Shown here: positions 32,564 to 41,900 of the stretch, piece by piece
Numbering within the stretch: the stretch's first letter is position 1
Layout of the letters: every line of letters begins with the position of its first letter
NCBI GenBank assembly: GCA_964543855.1
Contig: CAZJAD010000010.1
Span: forward strand, 1-50,435
DNA: 50,435 nucleotides
DNA from: CAZJAD01 sp964543855
GTDB lineage: Bacteria > Electryoneota > RPQS01 > DYHQ01
Reading direction: 5' to 3'
Program-made: the position numbers and the translations under genes
Notes under the pieces: generated by a model
Told to the model about the DNA's origin: nothing
What the model saw: only the letters and a program-made list of their open reading frames with translations
The model's database searches: none

Positions 32564-34234
32564 CTACCGCACTGCCGTCACCATGTAGAAGTGTATGTCA
32601 TGGTTGAGAGATTCTCCGACAAGCGTCGCTGTTGTGTCGGTTGCAGTGGCAATAATGTCCGTAAAGTTGCCCGGATTCTGTGATGCGTAGACATTGTAGC
32701 TTGTCGCGTCATCCACGGCTTGCCAGGTCAACACAATGTCATCTCCGTTCACCAGAGCCGTCAATTCCTGCGGAGGATCGATGGGGACAGTGGGCAAGTT
32801 GCCGAGGCTGCCATCGGGATTGATGTTCTGCAGGTAAATGTCCCACGACGGATCAATTCTTCCATCCGGCCAAGTGGCAATCACCTGGCCGAAGACATTT
32901 ATCGCTGCAGCCATCCGCTGCTTCTCGCTCGGCACCGAGCACATGATCACCGGAGATGTTGCCCATACATCCGCGCCGTTTCCATCCACACGGATCGCTT
33001 CCACATCCGAATTCACGGCGGAGCCGCTCAGGTATTGTGCAAACACGGCCACCGCTCCATCGCCCAAAGCAAAGGACGAAAGGCTCAACTCCTGCCGCGA
33101 ATCGAGCGGCGCATATAGAATGCCATTGTCCGTCCAGAGACGCGCGCCTGCGGAGCTGATTCGCTGATAGCCGATACTGAAATTGGATTGACTCTGGTCC
33201 GTTTCCAGATAGAACAGGATGAGATCCTGTGAGCCGGTTACTCGGCTCGCCGTGGGAGACATTTGCATCCGACTGGTATTCATGTCCGCTTGCACTCCGT
33301 TTACCGTCCACGCCACCGTGCCCGCCGCGAGGATGTACTGTGCCCACGCATGCAGGGCGATGGCTCCCAGACGGCTGTCGTACCATGTGCAATAGGCCCC
33401 GCCGAGAGAGTCAGCGAGAAGAAACGGCTTCACTTGAATTCCTAAGCCGTCGCCTGCAAACACTGGAACCCCGTCGGGTGCCCACTGGACACGACCAGAA
33501 GCGTCAAACTTCTGCATGTAGATGTGGCGCGGCCGCCAGTACTCGGTTCCCTGCCGCACCACATAGCTTGCGATGAACCCGTCGTTGTCCGCCGGAACGA
33601 TCCGCGGGTACTCATTTCCATAGGTGGAGGTTACCTCAAGTGTGGATGGAATCCACATGTCGGTTCCCGCCAATGTCAGCTTGCGGACCTTCACGGCGTT
33701 GCGGCCATTCGTTCCCACGCCCTGCCAGGCAACCAGTACATTCCCACTGCTTGAGATCGCCACGCGTGGATCGGCTTCGAAGTCTGCATTGCCCGCCGCC
33801 GAGAGCGCGATTCCATCGGCCCCCCACAGGAAGTCGCCATCCGGTGAAATGCGGTAGGCGTAGATGTCCCAGCTCGGATCCGTGCGTGTGTCATTGAATA
33901 CGACAATCGCGCTGTTCGTCGAATCTACACCCAAATCCCAATCAGTAATCCATGTGTTTTGCGGGTGATTGCTGATCAGCAATCCGTTGTGCGCCCACAC
34001 AGAATTGCCCTGTGGATCCAGTCTCTGCATGTACACATCATAGTTGCCGGACGCGTGATCATACCACGCCACATAGCATCCGCCATCGGAAGTGGCAGCG
34101 ATTTTCACCACCGTCTGCTCGCCCGTGCGGTCGCAAATCACCAAATTCGTGTCCGGCGCGGCGGGCCAGGCTCCCGCCAAAGAACACCACAGCAAGATAC
34201 ATACTACTGACCCAACTCCTAATCTATTTTTCAT
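32564..34234 (-). CDS. Secreted repeat (propeller-like) protein with C-terminal Fn3-type domain
   Basis: A 556-residue exported protein of unknown function. Residues 1-22 are a signal peptide. The body is built of about seven to eight loose repeats with the motif WYDxRxGxxDVYMQRLDxxGxxxW (for example YDHASGNYDVYMQRLDPQG, NDTRTDPSWDIYAYRISPDG, WPDGRIDPSWDIYLQNINPDG), which is typical of beta-propellers. Residues about 470-556 form a fibronectin-III-like domain (PPQELTALVNGDDIVLTW, SYNVYAS). Unlike the two subtilases it lacks the YPNPFN sorting tail and ends soon after the Fn3-like strand. GGAGG lies five bases before the ATG. It may be a surface adhesin or binding protein; this is a guess. Confidence 0.7.
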   Translation of the reverse strand: MKNRLGVGSVVCILLWCSLAGAWPAAPDTNLVICDRTGEQTVVKIAATSDGGCYVAWYDHASGNYDVYMQRLDPQGNSVWAHNGLLISNHPQNTWITDWDLGVDSTNSAIVVFNDTRTDPSWDIYAYRISPDGDFLWGADGIALSAAGNADFEADPRVAISSSGNVLVAWQGVGTNGRNAVKVRKLTLAGTDMWIPSTLEVTSTYGNEYPRIVPADNDGFIASYVVRQGTEYWRPRHIYMQKFDASGRVQWAPDGVPVFAGDGLGIQVKPFLLADSLGGAYCTWYDSRLGAIALHAWAQYILAAGTVAWTVNGVQADMNTSRMQMSPTASRVTGSQDLILFYLETDQSQSNFSIGYQRISSAGARLWTDNGILYAPLDSRQELSLSSFALGDGAVAVFAQYLSGSAVNSDVEAIRVDGNGADVWATSPVIMCSVPSEKQRMAAAINVFGQVIATWPDGRIDPSWDIYLQNINPDGSLGNLPTVPIDPPQELTALVNGDDIVLTWQAVDDATSYNVYASQNPGNFTDIIATATDTTATLVGESLNHDIHFYMVTAVR

Positions 34235-34349
34235 CTGAGCCTCCGTCTCCCCTCTTGAATCATCAACAAGTTAGCGCCACTTCAGTTGCCAGCAGATGCC
34301 TAAATATACACTCCTACAAAGCCAATTACAAGAGAAGAACTCCAATCGG

Positions 34350-34392
34350 TAAAATAAACGCAAGCAGGCCCCAAGGATCCGAGAGCCTGCTT
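34350..34392 (-). terminator. Intrinsic terminator of the minus-strand tolC-like gene
   Basis: AAGCAGGC (34362-34369) pairs with GCCTGCTT (34385-34392). Read on the minus strand the stem is followed by GCGTTTATTTT. It lies about 120 bases past the tolC-like stop, beyond the larger hairpin at 34419-34483. Confidence 0.65.
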
Positions 34393-34418
34393 CAGGCATC
34401 AGAAGTGGAGATTTGGAA

Positions 34419-34483
34419 CGGGGTGGCAGTTCTCCGCATGTGCTGCAGCATAGATAGCCCGCGTGCGAAGAAGTGCCACCCCG
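34419..34483. repeat. Long imperfect hairpin (24-base arms) downstream of the tolC-like gene
   Basis: Arms 34419-34442 and 34460-34483 pair over 24 bases with two mismatches and two G-U pairs around a 17-base loop. The outer ten bases (CGGGGTGGCA / TGCCACCCCG) are perfect. It starts 28 bases past the stop of the minus-strand tolC-like gene. It could stabilise the mRNA 3' end or be a small palindromic mobile remnant; no second copy was noticed. Confidence 0.7.
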
Positions 34484-34510
34484 TCGGCTTCCGGAGATAC
34501 AGGGGTAGAG

Positions 34511-35932
34511 TTATCGCAGCCTTTTGCCAACCGCTAATTCGAGAGCGATAAGCTGGCTGTGGTATTCGAGCATCTTGGAAAGGTTCTCCGTTTCGGCCTG
34601 AGCGTAGGTGATCTGCGCGCTGCGCAGATTAAGCTGGGATGTGGCGCCGAGGCGATAGCGTTCGCGCTCGAGTTCGAGGGTCCTTTCAGCCAGATCGCGA
34701 TTTCTTTCAGTGATGAGGCTCTGATCGAAAACCTTCTGCAGGTTATAATAGGCGTCGCGAACTTCCTTCTCAATGCTCAAACGCAGAGCCCTTGTCTGTT
34801 CGCGCGCTTTGTCGCGTTCGATGCGTGCCGCGACGACCGAGCGCTCTCGGGTCAGCCCATCGAAGAGCGGCCAATGGACCGATAACGAGTAGGAGGTGTT
34901 GCGACTGCGCGGCGACAGGGTCCAGGCCTGGCTGGCACCAGATTGCTCCGAGCGTGAGAAAGTAACGCCAGCACTGACGGTGGGCAAATAGGTGCCGTAG
35001 GTTATCTTCACGGCATCGTCGGCCATACCCGTCGACAGCTCGGCCATGCGCAAGTCCGTGCGGTTCTCGTAAGCAGTCGCGACGAGCGCATCCAGCTCAA
35101 ACTGGAGCGGTCCCATCGCCGCGACTTCCTCAAGTGGGAAGCTGCTCTTCAGGTCGATTCCGAGGAGCTCGTTCAAATTCTCGCGAGCTGCTTGCAGGTC
35201 ACGCGCGGCGCTGCTCGAATCATTCTCGGCCGTTCCGACATCAATCTCTGCCTGCAGAACATCCAGCTGAGTCACCGTCCCCACATCGAAGCGAGCCTGC
35301 GCAAGCTCCAAGGCATCCCGGCGCTGTTCGAGGAGCTTCTGGCTCAGCGTCACCAGTTTCTCACCGATTAGTATGAGGGTCACCGCCTCGGCCACGGCTT
35401 GGTCGAGGGTTTTTTGCGCGTTCAGATGCGTGGCCTCGTTCAGATCCGCCTCTTTCAACGCTTGCCGAAGCTGAAACAATCGTTGCCCACCTTGGAATAT
35501 GGTCTCCTGGAGCGAGAGATACATCGAGGAGCTGCGATTCTTCCCTTCCTCGGCCTCGCGGGTATAGGTCACCGCCTGCGGGAGATACTTCAGCGAATCC
35601 GGATCCCAATAGGGTACCGTTTCCGTGTAAGTGATCGGATAGGTCGACACGGAGCCGTCAGGATTAATAAAGGTGGGATAGTAGTACTGATTCTCTGACA
35701 ACTGGAGACCGGCGGTGACCGATGGCAGGAAGGCTCCAACCGCACTCAGTTTCCCGATGGCATTGATTCTCAGGTTCATCGCTGTTTGGCGGATGTCCGG
35801 ATTGTACTTGCGGGCAATGTGCTGCAAGCTGTCGAGGCTGAGAGGTACTGTGGAAGTGATCCGCGGATTCTTGAGTTCGCTTGCAAACAGAATCCCAGGG
35901 CATAAGAGCAGTACCGCAAAAAGGTTTTTCAT
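34511..35932 (-). CDS. TolC-family outer-membrane efflux protein
   Basis: A 473-residue outer-membrane factor that would form the exit duct of an efflux pump or type I secretion system. It has a signal peptide (MKNLFAVLLLCPGILFA), then two internally repeated halves: LDSLQHIARKYNPDIRQTAM and a later DALVATAYENRTDLRMAEL, each followed by GAFLPSVTAGL / GTYLPTVSAGV barrel strands and long helices (LELAQARFDVGTVTQLDVLQAE; LELERERYRLGATSQLNLRSAQ). These are the classic OEP repeat marks. I chose the ATG at 35932 because it begins the signal peptide; the frame is open further upstream but that part is Arg/Ser-rich and not protein-like. No periplasmic adaptor or pump gene is adjacent. Confidence 0.93.
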   Translation of the reverse strand: MKNLFAVLLLCPGILFASELKNPRITSTVPLSLDSLQHIARKYNPDIRQTAMNLRINAIGKLSAVGAFLPSVTAGLQLSENQYYYPTFINPDGSVSTYPITYTETVPYWDPDSLKYLPQAVTYTREAEEGKNRSSSMYLSLQETIFQGGQRLFQLRQALKEADLNEATHLNAQKTLDQAVAEAVTLILIGEKLVTLSQKLLEQRRDALELAQARFDVGTVTQLDVLQAEIDVGTAENDSSSAARDLQAARENLNELLGIDLKSSFPLEEVAAMGPLQFELDALVATAYENRTDLRMAELSTGMADDAVKITYGTYLPTVSAGVTFSRSEQSGASQAWTLSPRSRNTSYSLSVHWPLFDGLTRERSVVAARIERDKAREQTRALRLSIEKEVRDAYYNLQKVFDQSLITERNRDLAERTLELERERYRLGATSQLNLRSAQITYAQAETENLSKMLEYHSQLIALELAVGKRLR

Positions 35933-36069
35933 GGGTGATTTCCGGCTTTTGTTTCTCGATTCGGTTTCACGCGGCTCGGGCGATCCGCCTTGTCGGGCTG
36001 CATGAGTTAGACGATCTGCCTCTGCGAAACATTCATGGCAAGATCTGCTTCGGCGTAACAGTCTGTGCT

Positions 36070-37536
36070 TCAGGATTTTACCGTGTTGATAATCTTGTCT
36101 TTGATGTCCATAAGGTAAGCGCGGGCCGCACCGTGCTCGTTCGGAATGACGCCGTCGAGGATGGCTTCCTCGATAGCCCTCTTTAATCTTCCGACTAAAG
36201 GACCGGGGTTTAGGTTGCACAATTCCATGATTTCGTTGCCGCGCACCGGCGATTGGAAGGCTCGGAGCTGGTCCTTTTCCATCACCTCATTCATTCGGGC
36301 GACCATTTTGTCGAACTCCGCAAGGTAGCGCGCCACCTTTTGCGGATTGGCAGAGGTAATATCCGCGCGGCAGAGGGCCAGCAGATCTTCCCGATCGTCG
36401 CCCGCCTGGACGATGAGACGCCGCAGTGCACTGTCCGTTACCTCGTCATCCGTGAGATTGATCGGCCGCATGTGCAACCGGACGAGCTTAGCCACCTTAT
36501 TCACGACATCTCCAGGAAGACGCATGCGACGGCCAATAGACCGGGCCATTCGGGCACCGAGATCCTCGTGTCCGTGGAAGGTCCAGCCAGCTTCGGAGTC
36601 GAAGCGCTTCACTCTCGGCTTGGCAATATCGTGAACGAGCGCTGCGAAGCGCACGACGGGGTCTTGCGTCATGGCTGCCACCGTGTCCACGACGGTCAGC
36701 GTGTGCTCGAGGATGTTCTTGTGGTGGTATCTGCCTCTCTGTTCCGTCTCCGCCAGTACACTCAGCTCGGGGAAAACGACATCCATGACGCGAGTGACAT
36801 AAAGCAGGCGAAGGCCGACGGATGGTTTTGGTGCGGCGAGAATTTTCCAGAATTCGTCGGTGATTCGTTCCTGGCTGACAATGGAGAGCCGCTCGGCCAT
36901 CGCCCCGACGGCTTCGAGAGTCCGGCGCTCGATGCCGAAACCGAGCTGAGTCGCAAAACGGATGGCTCGCATAATGCGCAATGGGTCTTCGGAGAAAGTC
37001 GCTTCCGGCTCCAGCGGTGTGCGCAGCACTTTTTCCTGAAGATCTTTCACGCCATCAAAGAGATCGACAAGCCGGCCGAAGTTGTCCGAGTTCAGTGCAA
37101 TGGCGAGCGTATTGACAGTGAAGTCCCGGCGAGCCAGATCTTCTTCCATCGAGGCGGCCTCGACCTCGGGTTTGCGCGAATCGGCGTCATATCTTTCACG
37201 GCGCGCCCCAACGAAATCAAGCCGCCAGCCCCGGTAGGTTACCATCGCCGTGGCAAATTTCTCGAAAACGACATGGTGGCGAACCTTGAGGTCATGGCAG
37301 GCGGCCTCAGCGAACTCGAGACTATCCCCGAGAACCAGGAAATCAATGTCCTTGCAGGGACGGCCCAGCAGGAGATCGCGCACGTAGCCTCCGACGGCGA
37401 AAGCACGGGTCTGCAGTCGGTCAGCCGTCGCCCCCACCCGGTCCAAAAGTCGCACTTTCCCAGGTCGAATGACGAGTGAGCCGGCCTTCAGTTCTCGCCG
37501 TTTTTCTGGAGTCTTATTCTGGCTCTTTCTTGCCAT
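36070..37536 (-). CDS. cca: tRNA nucleotidyltransferase/poly(A) polymerase family protein with HD domain
   Basis: A 488-residue class II nucleotidyltransferase that adds or repairs the 3' CCA of tRNA or makes poly(A). The N-terminal catalytic domain shows the GG motif and acidic pair (GGYVRDLLLG, KDIDFLV), then RRDFTVNTLAI, then LRTPLEPEATFSEDPLRIMRAIRFA and the EERITDEF-like neck (SQERITDEFWKIL). A C-terminal HD domain follows (HHKNILEHTL, LVHDIAKP), giving possible phosphohydrolase activity. CCA versus poly(A) specificity cannot be decided from sequence alone. GGAG lies five bases before the ATG. The start lies 49 bases inside the end of the upstream minus-strand gene, so the two are co-transcribed. 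Confidence 0.88.
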   Translation of the reverse strand: MARKSQNKTPEKRRELKAGSLVIRPGKVRLLDRVGATADRLQTRAFAVGGYVRDLLLGRPCKDIDFLVLGDSLEFAEAACHDLKVRHHVVFEKFATAMVTYRGWRLDFVGARRERYDADSRKPEVEAASMEEDLARRDFTVNTLAIALNSDNFGRLVDLFDGVKDLQEKVLRTPLEPEATFSEDPLRIMRAIRFATQLGFGIERRTLEAVGAMAERLSIVSQERITDEFWKILAAPKPSVGLRLLYVTRVMDVVFPELSVLAETEQRGRYHHKNILEHTLTVVDTVAAMTQDPVVRFAALVHDIAKPRVKRFDSEAGWTFHGHEDLGARMARSIGRRMRLPGDVVNKVAKLVRLHMRPINLTDDEVTDSALRRLIVQAGDDREDLLALCRADITSANPQKVARYLAEFDKMVARMNEVMEKDQLRAFQSPVRGNEIMELCNLNPGPLVGRLKRAIEEAILDGVIPNEHGAARAYLMDIKDKIINTVKS

Positions 37537-38561
37537 TTCTCCAAGATTTCCAAGTCTCGACGGCGGCGTTCCCGTGCGTCGCTTGTCATAGAGGCGGCGA
37601 GACCTGCCGCGCAGAACCGGAGTACCGCTTCCTGGTCATCCAGTCTCATTGCAGCGTCCGCCATGCGTTTGTGCAGGCCGACAACATCATAGCCGTTGTT
37701 TCGAGGTGATGCAAGATACTGGGCGACCAACTCCTCCGCGGAGGCGATGCATTTACGAAACCGTCCTGTGTGGTACTGCAACGCGATAAGCGGCCAGAGG
37801 AAAGACCGCGCATTCGGAAAACGCTCCAATTCGCGACTGATCAACGATTCGGCTTCGGCATACTGTCGGTCATCTATCAGAAACCAGACCAAGGCGCTCG
37901 CCGCCGCATGCCGCGAGAACCGAGATGAATCGACTGCCAATCTTATATCCGCAAGCGCCTGGTCTCGGGTTGGGAGAAACGGCAAACCGGCGAGTATTCC
38001 TGCGTGTTTGGCCGCGCCCCAACGATAGACCCCTCGCCCAAGATGCGCATCATAGAAAGTTGGGTCTTCCTCCAGAATGCGGGAGAAGACAGACCTCGCT
38101 TTAAGGAGCAGCTTCAGCGCAGGCCAAGTTCGCCCAAGGCGCCCAATGTAGAACGCGCGAGTGGAGAGGGATGAAGCCTGCAGAAACTGCAGCCAAATGC
38201 GTTCATCTTCTTCGGCTGACAGCGCCTGCTCGCGACAGACTTCCACAACGGCATCACAGCAGCGGGAGAATTCAGCCTCGCCCGTGGTATCCTCGAAATC
38301 TATCATCGCCGTGTAAAGGATCGTCGCACGAGCGAAGAGCGTTGTCGGGTTGTCCGGGTCGTCCTGCTCCATCGTGTCGCAGATCTGCCAAGCCGCCTCA
38401 TAGTGAGACCCAACAAGGGTGTCATAGAGAGCGGCAAAGTTGTCGCATGGATGGTTCGCCGAGACCCCGCCGGGCACAAGGAGGCCGAGCAGAACTCCCA
38501 GCGTGGCGCGGGATATGCCGGGAGGAATGATCTTTCTTTTCCCTTCGGTAGGCGGATTCAC
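37488..38561 (-). CDS. Secreted TPR-like protein, unknown function
   Basis: About 357 residues from a GTG at 38561; an ATG at 38606 would give 372. The N-terminus has a signal-peptide-like stretch (SRATLGVLLGLLVPGGVSA). The rest is all-helical with tetratricopeptide-like pairs (NPTTLFARATILYTAMIDFE, TWPALKLLLKARSVFSRILEEDPTFYDAHLGRGVY, YAEAESLISRELERFPNARS). I prefer the later start because a near-consensus promoter (38592-38620) covers the ATG at 38606, which would then not be in the transcript. TPR proteins scaffold other proteins; nothing more specific can be said. It overlaps the cca gene by 49 bases and shares its transcript. Confidence 0.65.
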   Translation of the reverse strand: MNPPTEGKRKIIPPGISRATLGVLLGLLVPGGVSANHPCDNFAALYDTLVGSHYEAAWQICDTMEQDDPDNPTTLFARATILYTAMIDFEDTTGEAEFSRCCDAVVEVCREQALSAEEDERIWLQFLQASSLSTRAFYIGRLGRTWPALKLLLKARSVFSRILEEDPTFYDAHLGRGVYRWGAAKHAGILAGLPFLPTRDQALADIRLAVDSSRFSRHAAASALVWFLIDDRQYAEAESLISRELERFPNARSFLWPLIALQYHTGRFRKCIASAEELVAQYLASPRNNGYDVVGLHKRMADAAMRLDDQEAVLRFCAAGLAASMTSDARERRRRDLEILEKWQERARIRLQKNGEN

Positions 38562-38591
38562 CAGCGTTGGACGACAGTCGTTGCGTCCAAA

Positions 38592-38620
38592 AATATACGG
38601 ACACATCCAGAGAGAGTCAA
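38592..38620 (-). promoter_or_regulatory. Sigma-70 promoter of the TPR gene and cca
   Basis: On the minus strand TTGACT (38620-38615), a 17-base spacer and TATATT (38597-38592) form a near-consensus promoter with a predicted start near 38585. It covers the first possible ATG (38606), which argues for a downstream translation start. Confidence 0.7.
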
Positions 38621-38779
38621 GCGGACGCCTGTCTCTGGAAATGCCCTATCCGTTGTGGGTTGCGACACGCAAGTCGACCTCGATGCCGAAGCGCCAGCGA
38701 AATCATGCTCATGAGAATGATCCAACTTTGGGAGGTATTCACACATCACGTAGACGAGAGGCGTCTTCCATCGTGTGAC

Positions 38780-38808
38780 TTGACATATTGCCGCCAGATG
38801 CGTAATTT
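38780..38808 (+). promoter_or_regulatory. Sigma-70 promoter of the second subtilase
   Basis: A perfect TTGACA (38780-38785), a 17-base spacer and TAATTT (38803-38808). The predicted leader is about 87 bases to the ATG at 38902. Confidence 0.7.
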
Positions 38809-38901
38809 AATTGGAGTGTTCCAGCGACCTCGGCCGGTTTTTCGTGGCATGCCGCAGCGAATTGGCCTGCGAGGCATCACTCGGACAGGAAGGCAAACAC
38901 C

Positions 38902-41900
38902 ATGCAGCTCGCAACCTTAGCTCTCATCACACTATTGGCAATCAGCCAATGTGCACTGGCAATTTCACCCGAGAAGATAAGCGTTCCCCTTACACAGGAA
39001 CTTGCCTCGGCTCCATCGGACTCTATGATAGGTGCGATTGTTCACCTCACGGCGCAGGCGGACATTTCAACCATTGACCAGCAGCTTCACGAAGCGAAAG
39101 CGAGCCGCGCTCTGCGCCATGAAATCGTCGTCCAAGCTCTCCGCAGCGCCGCGGAGGGAAGCCAAGGAGAGCTTCTGGCAGTTTTAGAACAGTTCCAGGA
39201 CGATGGCGACGTGGAAGGCTATACGCCATTCTGGATTACAAACTGCGTTGTCGTCAGGGGAACGCGTAGCGTGATCGAGACTCTCAGCGATCGCGATGAT
39301 GTTCAATGGCTCGAGAGGAATTTCCGGGTCAGACTCATCGACACGGTGCCCGAAGGTCGTGCCCAGCGCGGCGGTCACTTGGACGACAATCACGGGGTAC
39401 CGCGTGGTATCCGTGCCGTTGGTGCACCTCGCGCATGGTACGAACTTGGTATCACCGGTGCCGGGCGTTTGGTCGGCAATCTTGACACCGGCGTGGATGG
39501 CACGCATCCCGCACTTTCGGCGCGCTGGCGCGGCACCCTCGTTCCCGCAAGCGAGTGCTGGCACGACCCAATCTACGGGACGACTTATCCCCGGGATCTA
39601 AATGGGCATGGGACTCATGTGATGGGGACGATGTGTGGCAATTCGGAAGTCACGGATGATTCCATCGGAATTGCGCCGGACGCCCTCTGGATTGCCTGCA
39701 ATGCGATTGACCAAGATATCGGTGATGATATCAATAATGATATTCTCGATGCGTTCCAGTGGTTCGCCGATCCTGACGGCGATCCCTTTACGGTCGAGGA
39801 TGTTCCGGATGTCGTTCAGAACTCGTGGGGAGTCTATAGCGCCTTCCCCGGCTACGAGGACTGTTTCAATCTATGGAACAATGTCATCATCAATTGCGAG
39901 GCGGCAGGCATCGTGGTCACCTTCTCAGCGGGCAATGAAGGACCCGGAGCCCGGACTTGCCGCAGCCCAGCGACGGTGGCCATCGACTCGGTGACGATGT
40001 TCGCTATTGGCGCTGTGGACGCGACCAACGATACCACTCCTCCCTATGATATCGCGTCGTTTTCAAGCCGCGGGCCAAGCGACTGCCCGCCCTATACCGC
40101 CATCAAGCCGGAAGTCTGCTCTCCTGGAGTGGATGTGTACTCGTCCGTTCCCGGTGGAGGTTACGCGCAGGAGGACTGGAGCGGAACATCGATGGCAGGC
40201 CCGCATGTGGCGGGAATTGTCGCTCTGATGCGGCAAGCCTGTCCCGATGCTGAAGTGCGCGACATCAAGTCGGTTCTCATGCGGACGGCCCATGATTATG
40301 GCACAGCCGGTGAAGACAATACCTATGGGTTCGGGTTCGTGGACGCGTACGAAGCCGTCTTCCAGATAACCGTCGACCGTGGTTTCGTGGAGGGCATCGT
40401 CCGAAACGACGACACGAGCGAGCCGATTCATGGTGCTGTCGTGGAAGCGATCGGAACAACCCGGAGAACTCGAACGAACGCAGACGGGTTCTACTGGATT
40501 TCGCTCTTTGGTGACTCGACATGGAACCTCCGGTACAGCGCGTTTGGCTACTACTCTCAAACAGTGGAAGTCGAGGTAACCGTCGGTGACACCACCGAGC
40601 AAGATGTCCGTCTCGTGCCGTCACCCATGGGAACCTTGGCGGGCTGGGTTGCGGCGGGAGACTCCATTCCCGTCGCGGGCGCACTCGTGTCTCTTCCGGG
40701 AACCCCTCTCCCTGTGATGGAGACGGATTCCCTGGGTGGATTTGAAGTCACGCTGCCCGGCGACACCAGCTATGATATGCACGCCACTTACCATGACGCT
40801 TCCTTCGACACGACCATTCTCGTCACCAGCGGTGTCGTAACAAGCGCAATGCTCTATTTGGACTCTCCTCGGAGTCTGCCGACCGGGCCCGATGCCTATG
40901 GCTATCTGTCTTATGACCATCTGGATCACGGCAATGCGGCGGTCTTCGACTGGGTCGAGATATCTCCGTCACTTGGAGGGAACGGCACGGTCGTTGCCCT
41001 TCCGACGTACGATTCATCGGCATTTGTCGCCATGCCCTTCCCGCTCTACTTCTATGGTCAGGCTTTCGACAGCCTGACGATCAACGAAAATGGCTGGCTC
41101 TCACCCGGCATTTCCCACGACCATACCTATTGGAACTCCGCAATCCCTGGCGGGCAAGGCCCGTCGGGTATGCTGGCGCCGTTCTGGGACAACCTGCATG
41201 AACTGGGCGACGGCGAGATCTGTTACTTCTATGATTCCCTGAATTGTCGTTTTGTCGTCGAGTACAACGGGATGCAGTATCCCCCTCCAGGCTTGCCTCG
41301 CGTAACCTTCCAAGCGCAGATCTACTCAGCCGAGGCCAGAGCGACGCCCACTGGAGATTGCGAAGTGGTCTATCTGTACCGACGCATCGACATTCCAGAC
41401 GCCTCCACGGTGGGCATCGAGGATCCGACGGAGACCATCGGGCTTCAGCTTCTGTTCAACGGCAGCCACAATGAGCACACCTGGTTGATTGGCCCCGGCG
41501 CAGCTCTACGCCTGACGACTCGTTCGCAGCCGGACGCGTATGGTTCGCTGGCTGGCCAAATCATCACGCACCCAGAAGTAGTTGATATTTCAGAAGCTGT
41601 GGTTCGTGTGGGATGTGGCGAGGTCCATCCCGACGAATCGGGCTCCTTTCAGGTGGATTCCCTCTTGACCGGCCTTCACCGGCCGGAAGTCTTTTTGGAA
41701 GGCTACGAAGCTGGAATGACTGAAGCCTTCATCGAGGTGGATTCGACAACCGAAGTCACCCTCGAGATCTGGCGGCTCGATCCTCCACGGGACCTGGAGG
41801 CCTCGCACGAGGGCTGCGCGGTGCTGCTGCAATGGCGGCCTCCAGAAAGTGTTCAGGGGGCTGTCCATTTGGACGCCTTCGAGAGCTATGCGGTCTATCG

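Noticed and set aside
36253..37479. A 408-codon open frame on the plus strand opposite the cca gene.
   Set aside because: It is the complement of a clear nucleotidyltransferase/HD gene, has no motif or ribosome-binding site, and is explained by GC-rich codon bias on the other strand. The same holds for long minus-strand frames at 17572-18726, 22048-23175 and 27958-29136.
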